From Artemia franciscana (taxonomy: Eukaryota; Arthropoda; Branchiopoda; Anostraca; Artemiidae): a stretch of 64,000 nucleotides of DNA. The notes beneath the pieces were generated by a model. It was not told the DNA's origin. It was given only the letters and a program-made list of their open reading frames with translations, and did no database searches. Every line of letters begins with the position of its first letter. The stretch's first letter is position 1. Below, one piece after another: positions 11,601-20,990 of this stretch. The stretch lies in NCBI RefSeq assembly GCF_032884065.1, contig NC_088880.1, positions 29,105,298 through 29,169,297 of the forward strand, given 5' to 3'. The translations under genes were made by a program, and so were the position numbers.

Positions 11601-14600
11601 GCAGAAAGAGTGAGGTGTTAAGGAGGAGGCAACCCCCTTCATATATGTAACAATTTCTATTCGTTCTAAGTTTTACTGGTGCTCCTTAGCCTACTTTCAG
11701 TTGAAAAAACTGTTGTTTTTTATTTAATTTCTGATTTTTTTTTTAAATAATCTCAGGGAATTTGGCCCCGCCTCCACGGAGAAATGCCTCCCCCACGGAA
11801 ATATCCTCTAGACTTTCCCGGTATTCAATCGTGGTGAAAATTTACCCATGACAAATATCCTTAACAACATCACGCGTAAAATTGAGGCGGAAAAGAGAAA
11901 GCAAGACATACAAAAAGAATTTTGTATCTGAATCCTCGGAAATTCCCCCTGTGTATAATTCCCCCTGACAATTTCACCCCTTGGAAACTTCCCTACCCAT
12001 GGGAGATTCCCCTGTGGTAAATCCCCTAGCGGAATATTCGTCCCCTCACCCTAAAGTATATGCGTGCTTCCCAATAAGAAATAATATACATAAACAATGG
12101 GCGAATTTCATTAACTTAAAGATCTTTCCCCTAGGGCTCTGTGGGGGGAGGTCACGTTATATCCAAAGGCATAGGTATTTGGCCTTTCAACTATTATGAA
12201 CAAGATAGTTATCTCAAAATTTTGATCAAACGATTTTGATGAAAAAGGGGTGGGGGAGGGGACCTAGTTACCCACCAATCTTTTTGGTCACTTAAAAAGG
12301 GCATTAAAGCTTTTAATTTCCGTGTGAATGAGCCTTCTCACGATATTCTAGGACCATTGGGTCGATTCGATCATCCCTGAAAAAAAAGAACAACTAATAA
12401 ACACACATCCGTGATCTCTCTTCTGGCAAAAATACAAAATTCCACATTTTTACAGATAGAAGCTTGAAACCTCTACAGGAAGATTTTCTAATACGCTGAA
12501 TCTGATTGTGTGATTTTCCTTAAGATTCTATGACTTTTAGGGGGTGTTTCCCCTAGGTTTGAAAATCAGGCAAATTTTTTCAGGTTCGTAACCATTAATG
12601 AGTAAGACGTAACTTAATGAAACTTATATATTAAAAATCAGCATTAAAATGCGATTCTTTTGATATACCTATTGGTATATTTTTTTTTTTTTTAGCGTTT
12701 CGGCTACTATTGAGCCGGGTCGCTCCTTACTTACAGCTCGCCACAACGAACTGTTTGATCTTCCATGGCGATTCTCAGCTTCAGTCAGAGTCTCGGCCAT
12801 TACCTTCCGTCAATACCTTCCATTACTAGTTGATACCATTATTAAGTAAACCTTCCCTCCAACCTTCTGCTCAAATTCTCTCCTCCCCTCCATTCCCCTT
12901 TATAATTATTTTTAATCTGATCCTCTTTTTTAAACAGTTCAAAAATTTGATTTGAATTTTCTAGATTTTTTTTGTTCCAGATTTTTTTTTTTTTTTTGCA
13001 GTGTAGACATTAATTGGTAAAAGTTCTGAGTAATAGAAACAATTTAGGTAAATTACCTTATCTTGGGGTAAAGGATTCCCTTTTTTGATCTTACACTTCC
13101 TGGAAACAGCTCATCATCCCCATTATTGAATAACTTCCTTCAAATTCTCTATTCGTTTTAAATTCTCTTAATTTTTCTGCTAGATTCCCTCTTAAGTACC
13201 CTCTTCCTCTTAAATTCCCAAGCCAATTCTTATCCTATTCTAATCCTGTTGTTCGATTCCAATTTGATTCTAATTCTAATGCAGCTTCCTTTTTTTTGTC
13301 ACCATAAAAATTTATTTAAAATTTCCCTGGGTTATTGTTTTTCAGAAATAGTATATGCAAAGCAGGTATTTACGAGAATTTATAAAAATTCAAAAACTTA
13401 TTTGGTAAAAAGATCTAAAGAATGGGAAACGATTATTATAAAATATAATGCTTGCCCCCCCCCCCACGCCGCTGGGTATCCGTATCTCAAATCTATTGAT
13501 TCCGTTTAAAAAGTAATGCTTGTACTTGAAGTGCTGAATATTATCGCATTTGAATTTTTAATACCTTTTTACTTATTTTAGTGCCCTCATCAAGTTAGTT
13601 GTCCACGGGTTGAAGCAGATGACGGAACGCCGTGCAACTTTCCAGTCAAGTACCAGTCTTTGCTCTATAACGAATATTTAACAGAAACATTATCTTATGT
13701 TGTACTTCGGAAAGGTTTGTTGTTTTATTTTTTTATTTTTTTTTTACTTATTTTTTTTTTTTCATTCTATAATCTGTTTGTAAGATAAAACAGGATATTC
13801 TTTCGAGCTCCATTCTATGAGGTTCATTACAAAAAAGGAAAAAAATGTCCATGTCCTTTAAGGACATTTGGAATTTTCCATGGGGAGGGATGTTTTCAAG
13901 GGGTAAATTTGTCGGAGGAAATTATACACTGGGGAAATTTCCGAGAATCCCGATACAAAATTCTTTTTATATATCTTGCTTTCTCTCTTCTACCTCAATT
14001 TTACGCGTGAAGTTATTAAGGGTGTTTGTCAAAGGTAAATTTTCACCGCGATTGAACACCGGGAAAGTTTAGAGGATATATCCGTGGGGAGGTTGTTTCT
14101 TTGTGGAGTTTCTTTGTGGACAACCAACAGGGGTTCCTGTTGGTTGTTTCAATATTTTGAAGTTGTTAGGATTGTGTCACATTTTCTTCAGTGTTGCCAC
14201 GTTGAGGCACCAAAATAAATAAGCAAAACTAATAAGTTAAATTAGAGCTATTGTTTTCTGTTCTTTTTTTTTAATGTGGCTAGTTTTGCACCTTGGACCC
14301 ATCTTGGGTAAAAACGGTGATTTTCTAAGATTTTCCTGTGGGTTGTTTCAATATTGTGGGGTTGTTAGGACTGTGTCTCGTTTTCTTCAGTGTTGCCACG
14401 TTTTGTCGCCAAAATAAATAAGCAAAACTAATCAGTTAAATTAAAGCTATTATTTTTTGTTTCTTTTTTTTTAATATGGTGCCAGCTATTACAAAAACCT
14501 GCATATGGATTTCTTTTTCATTAAATATACTTGTAGTGGTCTACATTAAATAGTAGTAGTAGTACACACCTGGATTTGGCTTGCAAACAGGGGTTATACA

Positions 14601-16921
14601 CTTGTATATAGGGGTAAAAAGTGTATGTAATGATTTTGTTTCAGTTTTTTAACATACTTTTAAATCATTAGGGGTGCCTCAGAATTCGGAAGACTTATCT
14701 TGGCCTCGAATAGTGAGGGACCTTCAGCATAAACGAGGCCACAGCCATTGCCAAGTTTGTACAGGAGAAGGGACACTCCAAAAATGGACCTTTACAAAAG
14801 GGAAACATGGTGAAAGGTATTTCCTTTTGAATCTTAATGATGCTTAAGATGTTCAGTTAATATTAATGAAAAATGGACCCTACTATGGTGTTGAATATAT
14901 TTTAATATCTGAAAGCGACGGCCCTTCTTAAGACTTATAGCCTATATATTATAAAGAAGAGCTGCAAAATATAATTATTATTAATTAAGAGGTTACCAAG
15001 GCTAATAGCCCAAATTATACTAGGTGTAACAAAATACAAGTATTATCAACGAAGAGGCTACTTAGGCTAATAGTACAAATTGTATAAGGGGCAGCAAAAT
15101 ATAAGGATTAACAATCAAGAGGCTACTAAAGCTGAAAGCTTAAATTTTATAATGTGCTGCAAAATATAAGTATGATCAATCAATAGGCTATTAAAGTTTA
15201 AAGATTAAACATAAGGGGCAGCAAAATATATGTGTTACCAATCGAGAAGCTATTAGCTTTATATGTAATCATTATCAATGGTATTATCAATCAGGAAGGT
15301 ACTAAGGCTAATAGCCCAGATTTAAGGGGTAGCAAAATATAAGTATTATTAATCAAGAGGCTACTAAGGCTTATAGCCTATTATGTAAGGGGCGGAAAAA
15401 TATGAGTATTATTAATCAAGAGGCTACTAAGGCTAATACGCCAAATTATGCAAGTTGCAGCAAAATATAAGTATTATCAATCAAGAGGCTGCTTAGGCTA
15501 ATAGCACAAATTCTTGACGGAGTCTTGACGGAGGTCTTTGCTATAATGCCTGCTTTATTTTACGTTTTATTTGATTGGTTGAATGTCACCCTCTTTTTGT
15601 CTTAATTATTTTTCGTTTTCATTATTTCGAATGAGTAGGAATGTAAGTTAAATCTTTTTTTATTAAATCATCTAAAACAGGGTGTATTTTCATAAACCCT
15701 ATTTATGATAATTTAATAATAAAAAAAGATTCTTTAAATTGTTTGTCTTTTTTAGTCACTTCTCTAGTTAAGCTCAGTTTACTTCAAAAAGTTTTTTTGT
15801 GCATACTTTTTCTTCTCCTTTTTGAGCGCTGATGACAGCTTATTTGAAGTCTTTGTCGAAATATTCACTGTGTTTTTTTATTTACAGAAAATCACTGTCG
15901 TTAATTTTATTAATTATTTTATTTTCTTGTTTTTTTTTTTTCGTTTATTATCGAGCATCATATATACCCAGTGTAGTCTCAGAAAGTATTTAGGTGCACA
16001 CCCCCCCCCCCCCCCATATCCGGAAAACCTAAAACTAAAGTCTATAGCGTCATCCAGAACCCTGTATAAACATAGCAGCAACAATAACTCCTTATTGATA
16101 TCATGATCCAAATTACAAATTAATATCCTGCAACGTATTTAAATTAAAATTTAAAAGAAAGAAGATGAAATTCCAATTTATACCCAGTAGTATGGAAAAA
16201 TTTCAATGAGGAAGGGAAAAATGCTTCTTCTGAAAATGTACATGGCAATCCTTGTAATTTTAAATTTTGCATTCTATGTAGGCTTTCTAAGTAGGAGGAA
16301 AATCGAGAAGACGATGTTGAATTTAGAAATGACCTTAAATTAATACCAAAACCAACAACTTTATTGAAGTTCTCACAGCTAAGTTCTCTTGAGGTACCTT
16401 TTATTTGCTCTTTGCAAGGTAGTCCTGTTTTGACACTGATTATCAGTATCAATAAGTGGTTGAGCTCAATTTACTATGTATTCTTTCCAGTTCGTTTATA
16501 CCACAACCTAGATATACAATACACTTATGAAAACTCCTATCTTGCCCATGAGAAGCTTTTGGTACAGAGCTCTGAACTTGGAGCCTCCTAGATCGTACTA
16601 CAACACCATAGGCGGGAACGCAATTTTGTTTTGTTTGTCCAATTGCTCCGATCTTTTAATTTCAGACTGCCAGTTTCCTGTCTCCAGCCGCTAGCATCGC
16701 TACCGCGCACTGTCTCCCAAATATAAATCGAGTTTTCATAACTGTATTGGTATCTAAGCTGTCTTTACTATGTATTCTTTCCAGTTGGTTTATACTTGAT
16801 TAGAATGTGTATTTCTTTTGTTTTCAGCGGGCTGTATCATATTGCACGGAAGTCAGACTGGGGAGATCGTTTGCCTATTGAATTAGCTAAAGAAGAACAA
16901 GAAGATGAAACCCCAGTTTGA
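1..16921 (+). CDS. METTL17: METTL17 (Rsm22-type mitoribosome assembly factor), C-terminal part, 5 exons
   Basis: Spliced gene, join(1-99, 5421-5501, 13582-13714, 14672-14816, 16828-16921). The exons total 552 bp and keep one open frame to a TGA, giving 183 residues. Every internal junction has GT..AG. The product matches the C-terminal half of METTL17/Rsm22, a mitochondrial matrix protein that binds the small mitoribosomal subunit during assembly; family members have an S-adenosylmethionine fold and a cysteine cluster reported to hold an Fe-S centre. Seen here: a VLCEQGT strand like the human VLVENGT, then CPHxxxCP, a further Cys, HCxxC, and the terminal block YHIARKSDWGDRLP. The N-terminal ~270 residues of a usual ~450-residue protein lie upstream of the window. 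The introns are 2.0-8.1 kb except for one of about 1 kb (13715-14671), and are largely repeats. I am very sure of the family; exact boundaries rest on splice consensus and family alignment. Confidence 0.95.
340..1170 (+). repeat. degenerate tandem array, ~110-bp monomer (locus 1)
   Basis: Repeated segments share 'tgcaatatctcaggaacggc', then a stretch like 'gtattaagttgaaactttc', a 'gatgttgaactaaatcaa' segment and 'catccaggttgtcaaaaggg'. About five to six diverged copies lie in METTL17 intron a. The same monomer recurs at 21.69-22.39 kb, 28.89-29.52 kb and, as a single copy, near 59.87 kb. Units differ by many substitutions, so the array is old. Confidence 0.75.
605..745 (+). repeat. imperfect trinucleotide tract (CTA/CTG/CGC types)
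   Basis: Low-complexity run of 'tactactgctgc'-like triplets inserted within a ~110-bp monomer. It has no open frame of note. Confidence 0.7.
1371..2400 (+). mobile_element. hairpin-capped dispersed repeat, copy Q1
   Basis: Starts with a near-palindrome at 1419-1438 followed by the block 'taaggagcgatgcggctcaa'. The body has the 'gaaaatcagagaaccctatt'-type and 'gtgaccaaaaatattggagg' blocks and a ~275-bp-monomer module. It ends in a long stem-loop (2083-2390). Related copies lie at 8.17, 9.79 and (reversed) 12.75 kb. It has no coding capacity, so it is a non-autonomous element; the class is not established. Confidence 0.65.
2083..2390. repeat. large stem-loop, arms ~100 bp
   Basis: The left arm (about 2083-2186) reads 'agtaaggggcaacattgaaa' and onward. 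The right arm (about 2281-2388) is its imperfect reverse complement, ending 'ttttaatgttgctccttact'. Between them are ~95 bp. The same structure recurs at 9.12-9.38 kb (partial), 9.65/10.4-10.54 kb and 63.11-63.35 kb. Confidence 0.75.
2440..3480. repeat. inverted repeat pair 2440-2700 / 3190-3480
   Basis: 2440-2700 reads in the same sense as 60.29-60.56 kb, while 3190-3480 is the reverse complement of that sequence, so the two arms can pair. Each contains the 'ctttactgaaaacaaaatat' block or its complement. The ~490 bp between them are AT-rich with nothing recognisable. Confidence 0.65.
3190..5320 (-). repeat. composite dispersed repeat, reverse copy of 55.25-60.6 kb
   Basis: Reading the minus strand from 5320 downwards gives the same order of blocks as the plus strand at 55.26 kb onward: 'gatgtgggcacaat', 'agaccagggcacttc', ~275-bp monomer modules with 'gggcataacttacaactcct' (complement), then 'ttcagcatagtagaacggtc' and the 3' segment near 60.2-60.5 kb. 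By eye the later parts are roughly three-quarters or more identical. It lies in METTL17 intron a. Confidence 0.7.
5362..5381. repeat. perfect 20-bp palindrome upstream of METTL17 exon b
   Basis: TTCTTCTATTAATAGAAGAA is its own reverse complement. It ends 39 bp before the exon acceptor. Further 'atagaagaa' copies flank it at 5344 and 5375. Confidence 0.8.
5421..5501 (+). CDS. METTL17: METTL17 exon b
   Basis: Acceptor TTTTTTTTAG ends at 5420 and donor GTAAGC starts at 5502; 81 bp, phase 0 on both sides. It encodes ILMEIRSFLLDA, TKDLPDTEKGYVFSP, corresponding to human LLMDARDLVL...FVFAP. The ATG at 5427 is an internal methionine, not a start. A 20-bp palindrome lies 40 bp upstream and a long CT tract about 32 bp downstream. 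Confidence 0.92.
5534..5615 (+). repeat. (CT)n microsatellite
   Basis: Almost pure CT dinucleotides, about 40 units, starting 32 bp after the exon b donor site. Serine/leucine or arginine/glutamate open frames across it are artefacts. Confidence 0.95.
5800..7440. other. intron sequence, nothing recognised
   Basis: AT-rich METTL17 intron b sequence with T runs, a G run near 7170 and short A-rich patches. I see no gene, clear repeat or conserved block. Confidence 0.6.
7470..7660 (+). repeat. three tandem ~70-bp units
   Basis: The segment 'tgtagttaatggtcct' followed by 'ggctaatgg' and a T-rich spacer occurs three times with periods of about 68 and 72 bp. It is short and imperfect, within METTL17 intron b. 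Confidence 0.75.
8170..9400 (+). mobile_element. hairpin-capped dispersed repeat, copy Q2
   Basis: Begins with CAGTTCGTGGTAACGAACTG at 8209-8228, a perfect hairpin with 8-bp arms and GGTA loop, then 'taaggagcgacccggctcaa'. The body includes 'cagaagacagaccacgggtg', the T65 run, 'gaccaaaaaaatttgagggc' and a 'ccccacagtccgcgggggag' module. It ends in a stem-loop (left arm ~9122-9228, right arm ~9310-9375). The 'ttctagttgcc' module repeats at 9450-9560. Confidence 0.7.
8588..8652 (+). repeat. (T)65 homopolymer
   Basis: 65 consecutive T residues within copy Q2. Sister copies have a much shorter T-rich stretch at the same place (for example near 10,150), so this is a local expansion or an assembly artefact. 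Confidence 0.95.
9650..10545 (+). mobile_element. hairpin-capped dispersed repeat, copy Q3, lying between the arms of a Q stem-loop
   Basis: The left stem-loop arm 9650-9787 has short internal duplications ('ggggctgttccct' twice). The 5' hairpin of a new copy (9790-9809) follows directly. The body runs to about 10,375 and the right arm is at ~10,430-10,540. The order suggests a copy inserted into, or rearranged with, the terminal stem-loop of its neighbour. Confidence 0.6.
11220..11710 (+). repeat. 5'-truncated Q repeat with right stem-loop arm
   Basis: Contains 'gggctctttagattggaaat', 'caaagtgatcgaggtcagcc', 'caggagtcgttcttaaagaa' and the terminal arm 'ttctattcgttctaagtttt'. A 102-codon open frame across 11265-11573 falls entirely in repeat blocks and is not treated as a gene. 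Confidence 0.55.
11760..12760 (-). mobile_element. hairpin-capped dispersed repeat, reversed copy Q4
   Basis: Minus-strand reading gives the start block near 12,753 ('gtaaggagcgacccggctca'), the 'atgtggaattttgtattttt' block and the 'taaaagctttaatgcccttt' block. It is inverted relative to Q1-Q3, so it can pair with them in the METTL17 transcript. Confidence 0.65.
11789..12035. repeat. left arm of inverted repeat around METTL17 exon c
   Basis: 'ctttcccggtattcaatcgt' through 'acgcgtaaaattgaggcgga' is the reverse complement of 13,860-14,095, by eye about 85% identical. The 133-bp exon c lies between the arms. Confidence 0.8.
13216..13360 (+). repeat. dispersed repeat, direct copy of 17,466-17,592
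   Basis: 'aagccaattcttatcctatt' and the following 'attgtttttcagaaatagta' recur near 17,470-17,590 with substitutions and small gaps. No function seen. Confidence 0.6.
13582..13714 (+). CDS. METTL17: METTL17 exon c (cysteine-rich segment)
   Basis: Acceptor TTATTTTAG ends at 13581; the donor is AAAG|GTTTGT; 133 bp, phase 0 to phase 1. It encodes CPHQVSCPRVEADDGTPCNF and continues to LSYVVLRKG. The first, seventh and eighteenth residues are cysteines and align with three of the four reported Fe-S ligands of METTL17. The spacing between the second and third is 11 here against 8 in human, a short local insertion. Confidence 0.94.
13860..14095. repeat. right arm of inverted repeat around METTL17 exon c
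   Basis: Reverse-complement partner of 11,789-12,035. It starts 146 bp after the exon c donor site, and the shared block includes 'acgcgtgaagttattaaggg'. Confidence 0.8.
14133..14482 (+). repeat. direct duplication, ~145-bp unit, two copies
   Basis: 'tcttcagtgttgccacgtt' followed by 'aaaataaataagcaaaacta' occurs at about 14,180-14,235 and 14,380-14,430. A diverged copy of the same block is near 5830-5880. Confidence 0.75.
14672..14816 (+). CDS. METTL17: METTL17 exon d
   Basis: Acceptor AAATCATTAG ends at 14671; the donor is AAAG|GTATTT; 145 bp, phase 1 to phase 2. It encodes VPQNSEDLSWPRIVRDLQ, then KRGHSHCQVCTGEGTLQKW. It carries the WPRI/WPR.. block and the HCxxC motif that supplies the last cluster cysteine. 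Confidence 0.94.
14950..15515 (+). repeat. minisatellite, ~65-bp unit, about nine copies
   Basis: The unit contains 'gcagcaaaatataagtatta', then 'tcaatcaagaggctactaag' and 'gctaatagcacaaatt'. Starts near 14961, 15025, 15091, 15156, 15218, 15329, 15391 and 15457 give periods of mostly 62-66 bp, with one irregular stretch at 15.24-15.30 kb. It lies in the last METTL17 intron. Confidence 0.85.
15515..16827. other. rest of last METTL17 intron, nothing firm
   Basis: AT-rich, with a C16 run near 16,000. A 102-codon minus open frame (16,144-16,452) has a serine/leucine-rich product I do not recognise. It has no clear start context or neighbour, so I leave it uncalled. Confidence 0.5.
16828..16921 (+). 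CDS. METTL17: METTL17 terminal exon
   Basis: Acceptor TTTTCAG ends at 16827. The exon completes a split serine codon and encodes GLYHIARKSDWGDRLPIELA plus an acidic tail KEEQEDETPV and TGA. It matches the conserved family end LYRCARVSSWGDLLP. Confidence 0.94.
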
Positions 16922-16940
16922 TCTCTTTAGTAGCCGTTCA

Positions 16941-16946
16941 ATTAAA
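16941..16946 (+). promoter_or_regulatory. probable METTL17 polyadenylation signal (ATTAAA)
   Basis: ATTAAA lies 20 bp after the METTL17 stop codon and is followed by a T-rich stretch. ATTAAA is the commonest variant of AATAAA. It would make a very short 3' UTR; later signals cannot be excluded. Confidence 0.5.
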
Positions 16947-18300
16947 TGTTGAATTTTTTTTTATAAAGACTCGAAGCTACGTTATTTACGTATTCTTACA
17001 AGCAGAAATTTTACGGAGAAATAATCAAATTATAGACAGGAATGCATACAGTGGTGATTTCGAGAAAGGCTAGGGCTGGAAAACTCAGCAGTTCAGCGAC
17101 TTAGACTGGTCTAGAGGAGAGAGCTTGCCTAGCCCTGGAAAACTCCGCATTCCAGCAACTTCTAGACTGGTCTAGAAGTCAATCAAATGATTGGCCCAGC
17201 TGAAGCTGCTTTTGTTACATGGCAACTTTCAAATAGAAAATAAAAGCTCTATTGGTTTGATTAAAGCTGAACACTATATTATAATTGCTTTATTTTGCGT
17301 TCTGACAGAATATGAGACAAATCTTCCATGATTTGTGGCCATGACAGTGTGGCCATGTGCATTCTGACTGGTATGGCTGTATGAAAGTGAAATTCGCTAA
17401 AATATTCCTCGAAAATTTTTCAAAAAACAACAACTTCTATCCAGAATATTATGGGTAACTTATAAATTCTCAAGCCAATTCTTATCCTATGCTATTTCTA
17501 TTGTTCGGTTCTAATCCAATTGCAGCCTCTTTTTTGACAGTCCAAAAAGTTGATTATAATTTTCCTGGATTATTGTTTTTCAATGATAGTATATGTATAT
17601 TCATAGTTACTCATACTTTTTGATCTGTCCTTTAAAACCTTCGAATATCAGTAAAAAAAGTTTTAAGACAGTTTCATTTAAATTCAATAAATACAATTTT
17701 GCCGGCCAGATAAGTTAATTTTATCCCTGAATTGAAACGGAATTAAATCGAATCAGTGGCGGAACTAAAGAATTTTTTTTGGAGGGGGAATGTGACAAGG
17801 GCGCCATTAAGCAAAATCATGGGGGACCAAAGTGACAAGGACGCCAATAGTTGACCAAATTGATAAATTTATTTTAAAAATGAGGGAAAAACAGAAAAAA
17901 CAAGGAATGAGGGAGCCAGAAAAAATCTTAGGGGTGGGGGGTCCCCTAGATCCGCCGTTGAATGGAATATTCGACCTTCTGAAAAAGTTTTTACTGTTAC
18001 TGACGTAAAATCGGCTACCAAAGTTTAATTTGTTTCTAGTCAAAAACTTGGGCCTAAACTATAAAAGTAAAACCATAGATATAAGGTAATATAGAAAAAG
18101 TATTGCAACATGTGTGAATAATTTCTTGACCACTCTGCCTTTCCATTTCTAATTAAACAAAATTAAAATAACGAAAAATGGGTATAATTTTTCAATAAGA
18201 CAATGAAAAAATGAACAAAAGAAAGCTTTTTTACCATAACAATATAAGCTTGATTCAGATCTTGAAGCCTTTATCAACAGAAAAGAAAAAGGAATAAAGC
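16947..18300. other. intergenic, small duplications only
   Basis: Holds a ~60-bp duplication near 17,065-17,180 ('ctggaaaactc...actggtctaga' twice), a second copy of the 13.2-kb repeat (17,466-17,592) and AT-rich sequence. No gene recognised. Confidence 0.55.
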
Positions 18301-18395
18301 ACAATACTACTACTACTAATAATAATAACTCACTGCAGCACCAAGCCGCCTGAGGCCAACACAGCTACGCACGCTCCTCCTCCAACCTAATCTAT

Positions 18396-18995
18396 TTAAA
18401 GCCTCCCTCTTAGACCCTCCCAGGAAGTTCCCATTTCCTTTAAATCTTTATTTATGACATCCTCCCAACCCAGACAAGGACGACCTGCTTTCCGTGTAGC
18501 CCCAGACGGTTGGCCAAAAAGGACAATCTTCGGTAATCTGTCATCCTTCATCCGTAGAACGTGGCCTAGCCATCTCAACCTTTCTTTCATTATAGCCCCA
18601 GAAAGCGGGATTGAACCACACTTTTCGTACAACCTACTGTTTGAAATACGGTCAGTCAGCCGGGTTCCCAGAACAATCCGTAGGCAATTTCTCTGGAAAA
18701 CATCTAGTAAATTTTCATCTGCTTTTCGGAGTGCCCATGCTTCAGAGCCTTATTTGACCACTGTCATCACTGTAGCTTCCAATATCCTAATCTTGGTTTA
18801 TAGAATTATCTTTCTATTCTTCCAAACTTTTTTTGACTGTGAAAAAACACCCTGGGCCTTAGCTATTCTACTTTTAACATCTTCACTGCTCCCACCATCT
18901 TTACTAATAATACTACCAAGGTAACTGAAGCTCCCAACCTGATCAATCTTTTCGTTACCTAATGTCACCTGTTCATCTTCACTTATTCTTAGCCT
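18396..18995 (-). pseudogene. LINE reverse transcriptase C-terminal region
   Basis: Continues in frame after the TGA: YLGSIISKDGG, SEDVKSRIAKAQGVF, two further TAA stops, RNCLRIVLGTRLTDRISNSR, then MKERLRWLGHVLRMKDDRLP and GRPCLGWEDVINKDLKEMG. These are the thumb/linker segments shared by RTE- and CR1-type LINEs. Confidence 0.88.
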
Positions 18996-20459
18996 TCATG
19001 ACTTAGTCTTCTTAACATTAATTTTCAAGCCTATTTTAGCACCCTGAACTCGTAAAACCACTAAAAATTCGTTCATTTTGCTCAAACTTTCATCTAATAT
19101 GCTTAAATCATCAGCATAATCTAAGTCCAGGAGCGTTCTTCCTCCCCATTTGATTCCATGGTCTCCAATTGCCTTTCCTGTGCTCCTTAAGACGAAGTCC
19201 ATCAAAATGATCCATATAAAGGGGGATAGAACACAACCCTGCTTAACTCCTGATTTAATACAAAACCAGTTGCTAACCTCATTTCCTACCTTAACGGCAT
19301 CAGTATTATTCTCGTACATAGCGCAAATCACTTTAATGTATTTTTCAGGTATACCATATAACGACAAGACCTTTGTTAACGCTGTTCTATCAACAGAATC
19401 GAAAGCTTGCTCATAATCGATAAAACTGAGGACCAAAGGTGTTTGACAACGAAGGGACTTCTCAATTACTAACTTAAGAGTGAAAACATGGTCGACACAT
19501 CCTCTACCTTTTCTAAAACCGCATTGTTCTTCCCTTAAAACTTTGTCTACAGCATGTCTCAGTCTAAAAAGTATCCTATTACTCAGTAATTTGCTACCTA
19601 CAGAGATCAGATTAATGCCTTGATAATTACGACACTCACTCTTGTCACCTTTCTTATACAGTGGTTTAATTAAGGTTTTCCTAAAATCATTGGGTGCTTC
19701 CCCTTTTTCAAAAATCATTTTTATAATCTTCAGTAGCTTATTCCTAACCTCAGAGCCGCCATATTTAAGAAACTCATTAATCATACTATCAGCACCTGGG
19801 GCCTTATTATTTTTTAATCCTTTTAGTACTGTCGCTAATTCTTCCTCACTAAACAAATCTTCCTTCACATCCAAGGTATCACAAACTTTTTCATTTTCAT
19901 CTATATCTTTTCCTGCAACTGTATATCGATTTAGCACATTTTCAAAATGTTCCACCCATCTTTCTTTAACTTTTTCTTTATCACTAATTGTGGCCCCATT
20001 TCTATCTTTAACTGGGACTAGTCCGGATTGGCTACTCCCTTTCAATTTATTAACATGCCAGTATAATATTTTACTATTATGCCGTCTAGCCGCATCCACA
20101 TTGTCAAATTTTAAACTCTCAAGTTTAGTACTCAACTGTTCCTGGAATTTTTTTCTCAAATTTTCATCCTGAAGTCTACCAACATCATAACTTTCCGGGA
20201 GGGAGTTACCCTTCCGAAATTTCAGCTTTAAATTAACCTTAGACACTACTAGATGGTGATCTTTACTTTTAACATCAATAACGGCACTCCTATACACCCT
20301 AGTATCTTGTATTGATCCTGCTAGTCTTCTGTTTACAATAACATAATCAATAAGGTTTGCTTTCTTACCATCACGTGAACACCATGTCAACTTATGGGCC
20401 ATTTTGTGACCAAACACCGTATTGGTTATAACTAGGTTGTTATACCTACAAAATTGCAA
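18996..20459 (-). pseudogene. LINE endonuclease end and reverse transcriptase domain
   Basis: 487 codons in the same frame as the endonuclease segment. In order: TWCSRDGKKANLIDYV (endonuclease end), NNKAPGADSM, LIKPLYKKGDKSECRNYQGI, EEQCGFRKGRG, FIDYEQAFDSVD, KSGVKQGCVLSP and the catalytic LDYADDLSILDE (near 19,110). All three catalytic aspartates are present. The segment ends at a TGA after VKKTKS. Confidence 0.93.
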
Positions 20460-20519
20460 AAGCCTATAGCCATTACTGTTTTCTTTTCCTATACCAAATT
20501 TACCTAGGCTAGGATATCC

Positions 20520-20990
20520 CTATTCTCTATCCTTATTTCTACCAACCTGGGCATTAAAATCTCCTAGCAAAAACACCATATTTCTACCTGGTACCCTGTC
20601 TATTTGCTCCTGTAACTGTAAGTAAAATTCATCTGAGTCACTAATATCTCCATCAGTTGGTTCAATGGGGGCATATACTACTATAACTGATACCCTAAAC
20701 TTTTTAGTCATAAAATGAGCAATTAGTATTCTATTATTAATACCTTCCCAGCCTAAACAAGACTTAGCAGCTTCCTTATTCATCGTGAGCCCTACTCCCT
20801 GTCTATGTACCCCATCCTTCCTGCCTGAGTAAACAAATTCTATGTCACTTAATTTCATGCTTCCTACCCCTGGGATATGAGTTTCTGAAACTCCTAATAA
20901 ATCCAGTTCAAACCGTCTGAATTCGTCAGTCAAAATGTCGATGCGATAGTCATTTTTTAACGTCGTAACATTCCAAGTTCCAATTTTCAT
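20520..20990 (-). pseudogene. LINE APE-type endonuclease domain
   Basis: 156 codons from MKIGTWNVTTLKNDYRID. Visible endonuclease landmarks: TWNV at the start, SETH, the GRKDGVHRQGVGL block, VYAPIEP and LLGDFNAQVG. The enzyme nicks target DNA to prime reverse transcription. A TAG ends the segment, and the same frame continues beyond it into the Y..NNLVITNT block of the endonuclease C terminus. Confidence 0.9.

Noticed and set aside
14950-15515. CRISPR-like array
   Set aside because: Regular ~65-bp direct repeats with no constant-repeat/unique-spacer structure, in a spliced eukaryotic gene.
18454-20172. Long plus-strand open frames (156 and 176 codons)
   Set aside because: Antisense shadows of the minus-strand LINE reading frame.
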